Shown here in pieces: positions 60,008 to 64,000 of a DNA stretch of 64,000 nucleotides. A program made the translations under genes and the position numbers. Within the stretch, counting starts at the first letter, position 1. Each line of letters opens with the position of its first letter. The DNA lies in assembly GCF_003286595.3 (NCBI RefSeq), contig NZ_CP132985.1, positions 868,001-932,000 of the forward strand, in the 5' to 3' direction. The notes beneath the pieces were generated by a model, which was given only the letters and a program-made list of their open reading frames with translations, was not told where the DNA came from and did not search any database. This DNA is from Aerococcus mictus (GTDB taxonomy: Bacteria; Bacillota; Bacilli; Lactobacillales; Aerococcaceae).

Positions 60008-60979
60008 ATGATTAAAGTTGGTATTGTTGGCTATGGTAATTTAGGTAAAGGTGTGGAAATTGCAGTTAATGCAGCGGAAGATATGGAATTGCTGGGGATT
60101 TTTACTAGACGGCATCCAGATCAATTAGATACAAAGAGCCCGGCCTATCAAATTGATGACATTCTTGACTTTAAAGACAAAATTGATGTCCTAATTTTAT
60201 GTGGTGGTTCTCAATCTGATATTCCTGTTCAAGCTCCTCGTCTAGCGGAAAACTTTAATACCGTGGATGCCTACGATAACCACGATAAGATTCCAGAATA
60301 CTTCGATCAAATGGATCAACTTGCTAAAGAAAATAGCCATGTCTCTGTGATTGCTACGGGTTGGGATCCAGGTCTGTTCTCACTTAACCGCTTATTAGCT
60401 GAAACAATCTTACCGCAAGGGCAAAGCTATACTTTTTGGGGCAGAGGGGTTAGCCAAGGCCATTCTGATGCAGTACGCCGGGTAGATGGCGTCAAGGCAG
60501 CTATTCAATATACCGTGCCTAATCAAGCCATGCTAGAGGCAGCAAAGGCTGGTGACCCTATTGATTACCAACAAGCGACTGCCCATAGTCGTGAAGTCTA
60601 TGCGGTCTTAGAAGAGGGCGCTGATCCAGACCAAGTTGCCAAAGCGATCAAGACCATGCCAGATTACTTCGCTCCCTATAACCAAGTCGATGTGCATTTT
60701 ATTTCTCAAGAAGAATTAGATCAAAACCATCAAGGAATTCCTCATGGGGGCGAAGTGGTGCGCCAAGGACAAACCAGCGCTGACCACCACGCAGTTTATA
60801 ATTTTGCTCTGCAATTAGGTAGCAACCCTGAGTTCACCGGTGCAGTGAATACTTGCTATGCGCGAGCTGCTTACCGTTTAGCTAAGGAAGAACAATTTGG
60901 GGCTAAAACAGTCTTTGATATTGCCCCAGCTTATCTTTCTGCAAAATCTGGTGCACAACTCCGCCACGAATTGCTCTAG
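60008..60979 (+). CDS. ddh: meso-Diaminopimelate D-dehydrogenase
   Basis: The 323-residue enzyme makes meso-DAP from tetrahydrodipicolinate, ammonia and NADPH in one step. NADP-binding GIVGYGNLGKGVE is at residues 5-17 and the substrate motif ATGWDPGLFSLNR near 115. The ddh route replaces the four-step succinyl or acetyl branch. The window's dapB makes its substrate and lysA uses its product. SD AAAGGAGGAAAC. Confidence 0.95.
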   Translation: MIKVGIVGYGNLGKGVEIAVNAAEDMELLGIFTRRHPDQLDTKSPAYQIDDILDFKDKIDVLILCGGSQSDIPVQAPRLAENFNTVDAYDNHDKIPEYFDQMDQLAKENSHVSVIATGWDPGLFSLNRLLAETILPQGQSYTFWGRGVSQGHSDAVRRVDGVKAAIQYTVPNQAMLEAAKAGDPIDYQQATAHSREVYAVLEEGADPDQVAKAIKTMPDYFAPYNQVDVHFISQEELDQNHQGIPHGGEVVRQGQTSADHHAVYNFALQLGSNPEFTGAVNTCYARAAYRLAKEEQFGAKTVFDIAPAYLSAKSGAQLRHELL

Positions 60980-61014
60980 CCTTGAGCATAAAGAAAGCAT
61001 TTACATCACATATT

Positions 61015-61023
61015 TGATATACT
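61015..61023 (+). promoter_or_regulatory. Extended -10 promoter for ald
   Basis: TGATATACT, 80 bp before the ald start; the -35 is poor. Confidence 0.5.
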
Positions 61024-61028
61024 GAAGT

Positions 61029-61072
61029 CAGTTGGAAATTGGGAGGATCAGCTCTGATCCTCTAACTGTTTT
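61029..61072 (+). other. Terminator-like hairpin in the ald leader
   Basis: GAGGATCA/TGATCCTC (61043-61050 with 61055-61062), extended by CAGTT/AACTG (61029-61033 with 61064-61068), followed by TTTT. Lies between the -10 and the start codon. Confidence 0.6.
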
Positions 61073-61103
61073 GAGTCAAATATGTGAATGGAGGCTTTGT
61101 ATA

Positions 61104-62207
61104 ATGAGAATTGGTGTACCTAAAGAAATCAAGAATCATGAAGATCGGGTGGCAATGACACCGGCCAATGCCTTTAACCTTGTCCAAGCTGGTCATGAAG
61201 TGCTTATCGAAAGCTCAGCTGGTGTAGGTTCTTCATATGAAGATAGTGAATATGAAGAAGTAGGAGCTAAGATCGTAAGCTCTGCTAAAGAAGCATGGGA
61301 CGTTGATATGGTGGTTAAGGTTAAAGAACCCCTTGAATCTGAATACCAATATCTCCGTGAAGACTTAATTGTTATGACCTATCTGCATTTAGCGGATAAC
61401 GAACCTTTGGTGGATGCTTTAATTGAAAATAAAACCACAGGTGTAGCTTATGAAACTATGGAGTTAAATGGAAAATTGCCTTTACTTAACCCAATGAGTG
61501 AAGTGGCTGGACGGACTGCTATTCAAGTCGGTGCTCACTATCTTGAAAAAACTAATGGTGGTAAAGGGAAACTTTTAGGTGGTGTGCCAGGAACTCAAGC
61601 CGGGAAAGTGGTTATTATCGGCGGCGGTAATGTTGGTTATAATGCCGCTCGGATGGCTGTTGGCTTAGGCGCTAATGTAACTATTCTTGACTTGAATCCA
61701 GCACGTTTAGCTGAATTAGATGACCTCTTCCAAGGTCGCGTTAATACATTAATGTCCAATGCTTATAACATTGCTAATGAAGTAAAGGATGCTGATGTAG
61801 TCATTGGCTCCGTTCTTATTCCTGGACGTAAGGCACCAATTTTAGTAACAGAAGAGATGGTGAAGACCATGGAAGAAGGTTCTGTTTTAATCGACGTTGC
61901 TATTGACCAAGGTGGTAACTTTGAAACTTCTGACCATGCAACCAACCATGATGATCCCGTATATACTAAACATGGTATTGTTCATTATACCGTTGCAAAT
62001 ATTCCAGGAGCTGTACCAAAGACAGCTACAGAAGCATTAACTAACGCTACCATGACTTATGTTCAACAAATTGCTAATTTAGGTATTGAAGAAGCTGCTA
62101 AAGCTAACCATACAGTATTTACTGGGGTAAACACCTACAAGGGTGAATTAACTAGCGCCGATGTAGCTGAAACCAGTAAGCATGATTACAAAGAGTTAAA
62201 ATTCTAA
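61104..62207 (+). CDS. ald: Alanine dehydrogenase
   Basis: The 367-residue enzyme interconverts alanine with pyruvate and ammonia using NAD. N-terminal [17 protein letters not shown], substrate region YLHLA with NPMSEVAGR, and NAD-binding [18 protein letters not shown] (about 175) are clear. ATG 61104 has GGAGG upstream and matches the family N-terminus. It has a separate promoter and terminator and probably supplies or drains alanine for the wall and for energy. Confidence 0.97.
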   Translation: MRIGVPKEIKNHEDRVAMTPANAFNLVQAGHEVLIESSAGVGSSYEDSEYEEVGAKIVSSAKEAWDVDMVVKVKEPLESEYQYLREDLIVMTYLHLADNEPLVDALIENKTTGVAYETMELNGKLPLLNPMSEVAGRTAIQVGAHYLEKTNGGKGKLLGGVPGTQAGKVVIIGGGNVGYNAARMAVGLGANVTILDLNPARLAELDDLFQGRVNTLMSNAYNIANEVKDADVVIGSVLIPGRKAPILVTEEMVKTMEEGSVLIDVAIDQGGNFETSDHATNHDDPVYTKHGIVHYTVANIPGAVPKTATEALTNATMTYVQQIANLGIEEAAKANHTVFTGVNTYKGELTSADVAETSKHDYKELKF

Positions 62208-62224
62208 TAGTCTTTAGCTAAAGT

Positions 62225-62256
62225 AAAAGAGAGGCTGTGAAAACAGTCTCTCTTTT
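62225..62256. terminator. Bidirectional terminator between ald and uppP
   Basis: A 12-bp stem (62227-62238 with 62243-62254, one G-U), GAAA loop, T run; A run on the left serves uppP. Confidence 0.88.
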
Positions 62257-62275
62257 CGTTTAGCCATTTTAGTGA

Positions 62276-63103
62276 TTATTGAAAAATAGCAAAGAAGATA
62301 ATTACTATAATTCCTAAAGCAATCCGATACCAACCAAAGGCTTTAAAATCATTCTTTTGGACATAGCGTAGTAAGAAGCGAATCGTTAAAATCGAAACAA
62401 TGTAGGCGATGACCATTCCTAAGATTAGTAGGAAGCCTTCCTCGGTTGAAAAGCGAAATCCGTCGAGGAATCCCTTAGTTAGTTTTAAGAAAGTCATTCC
62501 GAACATAATGGGAATACTCATAAAAAAGGAAAAATCGGCAGCAGTAGGGCGGGAGGTTCCTAAAATCGTTGCTCCTAGGATGGATGAACCAGACCTTGAG
62601 GTCCCAGGAATGACTGATAGGGCCTGGAAGAGTCCAATTTGAAAGGCTTTTTTGTAAGATAAGTCTTGAGTTGAATGGACGGTTACAGGGCGGTTTTTAT
62701 TTCGATTTTCAACGACGATGAAGGCAATTCCGTAAATAATCAGTGCAGCAGATACTACCACCCAATTTTGGAAATGTTCTTCAGCGAAGTCGTTAAATAA
62801 AAGACCAATAACACCTGCGGGAATACAGCCAACTACCACCTTAAACCAAGTTTCCCAAGTCTGCTTTTTCTCTTCAGAACTTTTTTGACTTGAAAAAGGA
62901 TTTAAGCGGTCAAAATAGATCCAAACAACGGCTAAGATTGCCCCTAATTGGATAACGTATACAAAAATATTCCAAAATTCCGGTCTAAAATCCATGGAAA
63001 TAAATTCTTCTACCAAAATTAAGTGGCCAGTACTACTAATTGGCAACCATTCGGTAATTCCTTCGACAATCCCCATGATGAAAACTTTGATAATATCTAA
63101 CAT
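62276..63103 (-). CDS. uppP: Undecaprenyl-diphosphatase
   Basis: A 275-residue membrane enzyme with about eight transmembrane helices. The signature EGITEWLPISSTGHLIL (residues 14-30) and PGTSRSGSSIL (about 172) identify the BacA/UppP family. It recycles undecaprenyl diphosphate, the lipid carrier for wall synthesis, and gives bacitracin tolerance. The ATG has AAAGGA some distance upstream. Own promoter at 63138. Confidence 0.97.
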   Translation of the reverse strand: MLDIIKVFIMGIVEGITEWLPISSTGHLILVEEFISMDFRPEFWNIFVYVIQLGAILAVVWIYFDRLNPFSSQKSSEEKKQTWETWFKVVVGCIPAGVIGLLFNDFAEEHFQNWVVVSAALIIYGIAFIVVENRNKNRPVTVHSTQDLSYKKAFQIGLFQALSVIPGTSRSGSSILGATILGTSRPTAADFSFFMSIPIMFGMTFLKLTKGFLDGFRFSTEEGFLLILGMVIAYIVSILTIRFLLRYVQKNDFKAFGWYRIALGIIVIIFFAIFQ

Positions 63104-63137
63104 TAAAATAAACGCATCCTTTCACTAGCATTTTTGT

Positions 63138-63166
63138 AGTATAGCTAAAATACGGGGTCTTGACTA
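63138..63166 (-). promoter_or_regulatory. Promoter of uppP
   Basis: Reverse strand TAGTCA (63161-63166), 17-bp spacer, TATACT (63138-63143). Confidence 0.5.
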
Positions 63167-63207
63167 GGCCTAGGCGTAATTTTTAGCTTTTTTTAATTTG
63201 CTTAAGC

Positions 63208-64000
63208 CTATTGGACGCAAACAATTTCATTGAGGGGACAGCTAACATTGAGTGGGCTTAACTGTCCGGTATTGTGGTCACGTTTAAAGAAGGTCACTTT
63301 CTTCTCTTTTTGATGTCCTACAATGACGTGACTTTGGTTAGCGTCAAAGTTAAAATCACGTGGAAAGTCTCCACCAGAGGGAATGGATTGAATATGACTT
63401 AATTGAGAACCATCTTTAGAAACTTCAAATACTTCTAGGCTGTTGTAACCTCGATTGGAGACATATAAGAAGTTTCCATCTTGGGAGATACGAATTGCAG
63501 CACTACTATTTTCACCGCTATAAGTCTCTGGTAAACAATTCACCCGGTCGACAAAGGAAAAGTGACCCTCATCATAAGTCAAAATATCGATGGTGTGTGA
63601 AAGCTCACCAATCACATAAAGAATGTCTTCTTTAGGGTGGAAAACTAAATGCCGGGGACCAGTTCCTGCTTGACATTGGTAGGAGGCTTTTTCCTGTAAT
63701 TGGCCCTCTTGGTCAAATTGATAGCTGATCACACTATCTGTCCCTAAGTCACAGGCTAGGTAGTATTTGCCATCTGGACTGGTGTTAAAATAATGGCAGT
63801 GAGAGCTTTCTTGGTTGGGGTGAGGCCCTTGGCCAGTCCGGCTGATTATTTGTTGGAGCTGTAATTGACCATCACTTTGTATTTTTATAAGCGCCAATGT
63901 CCCTTCATGGTAATTGGCATTGAGTAATAATTGGCGCTCTTCATCTAGAGCTAGGTAACAGCCGTTATGTTCCAAGAAGGCACAGTGATCAACAAAAACG
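63208..64000 (-). CDS. Lactonase-family beta-propeller protein, truncated at window end
   Basis: The frame stays open through base 64000, so the N-terminus lies beyond the window; 264 codons are visible. Repeated beta-propeller motifs (GPRHLVFHPKEDILYVIGE, NFLYVSNRGYNSLEVF, GGDFPRDFNFD) match the YbhE-type 6-phosphogluconolactonase family. The biochemical role in Gram-positives is often unproven; a pentose phosphate step is possible. A TTG at 63975 is not the true start. Confidence 0.85.
   Translation of the reverse strand, partial: VFVDHCAFLEHNGCYLALDEERQLLLNANYHEGTLALIKIQSDGQLQLQQIISRTGQGPHPNQESSHCHYFNTSPDGKYYLACDLGTDSVISYQFDQEGQLQEKASYQCQAGTGPRHLVFHPKEDILYVIGELSHTIDILTYDEGHFSFVDRVNCLPETYSGENSSAAIRISQDGNFLYVSNRGYNSLEVFEVSKDGSQLSHIQSIPSGGDFPRDFNFDANQSHVIVGHQKEKKVTFFKRDHNTGQLSPLNVSCPLNEIVCVQ

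Noticed and set aside
63973..63975. TTG as start of the lactonase gene
   Set aside because: The frame stays open to the end of the window, and the normal family length requires more N-terminal sequence.

Overview
This window is core chromosome from a low-GC Gram-positive bacterium of the order Lactobacillales, most likely Aerococcus or a close Aerococcaceae relative. That placement rests on my reading of the 16S sequence, strong purine-rich Shine-Dalgarno sites, and gene orders shared with Bacillus/Lactobacillales (ypbB-recQ-LysM-cmk-rpsA-der-hup; dapB-cca-dinG-ypmB-aspB-dnaD; secG-est-rnr-smpB-ssrA; cggR-gap-pgk-tpiA-eno). No database search was possible. I see no prophage, intact insertion sequence, CRISPR array or defence island.

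Layout. 1-1650: the 3' end of rluB, then an FMN riboswitch and the riboflavin transporter gene ribU. 1692-3224: a reverse-strand Mga-like regulator. 3658-10906: recQ, a LysM membrane protein, cmk, ribosomal protein S1, der and the HU gene. 11023-19457: a TPR protein, then dapB-cca-dinG-ypmB-aspB-dnaD. 19527-21034: two reverse genes (ferredoxin/flavodoxin-NADP reductase and a YuiD-like membrane protein). 21189-23544: ppi, an S1-domain regulator and pgi. 23650-31090: a complete rRNA operon (16S, tRNA-Ile, tRNA-Ala, 23S, 5S) followed by 22 tRNA genes. 31280-34950: fruR-fruK-fruA. 35054-36105: a candidate small RNA and a lone metQ. 36394-37337: a reverse tRNA-Arg(CCG) and clpP. 37579-43067: cggR-gap-pgk-tpiA-eno. 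43235-45263: yutD, a HAD phosphatase and a membrane protein. 45382-47644: serC-serA. 47747-54067: secG, est, rnr, smpB, an AraC-type regulator, a histidine phosphatase and tmRNA. 54273-57076: PyrR-type attenuator, pyrF-pyrE and an MFS transporter. 57179-58308: a multi-hairpin repeat-like element and reverse phoU. 58661-62207: lysA, ddh and ald. 62276-64000: reverse uppP and a truncated lactonase gene.

How the genes fit together. Central metabolism is strongly represented: pgi, the CggR-controlled lower glycolysis operon and a fructose PTS feed triose phosphates, with serine branching off through SerC/SerA. Lysine and wall precursors are made by DapB, Ddh and LysA, and UppP recycles the lipid carrier. 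The translation set is coherent: rRNA, 25 tRNA genes (none encoding its CCA end), the CCA-adding enzyme, tmRNA with SmpB and RNase R, S1 and Der.

The best unexplained signals are non-coding: a roughly 100-nt transcript unit with its own promoter and terminator (35054-35152), a 285-bp multi-hairpin element (57179-57463), a long nested hairpin between smpB and the AraC gene, a CtsR-type operator at clpP, a PyrR-type switch before pyrF, a terminator-like leader hairpin before ald, and two initiator tRNA copies that differ by a compensatory base pair. I did not find a clear new multi-gene system.
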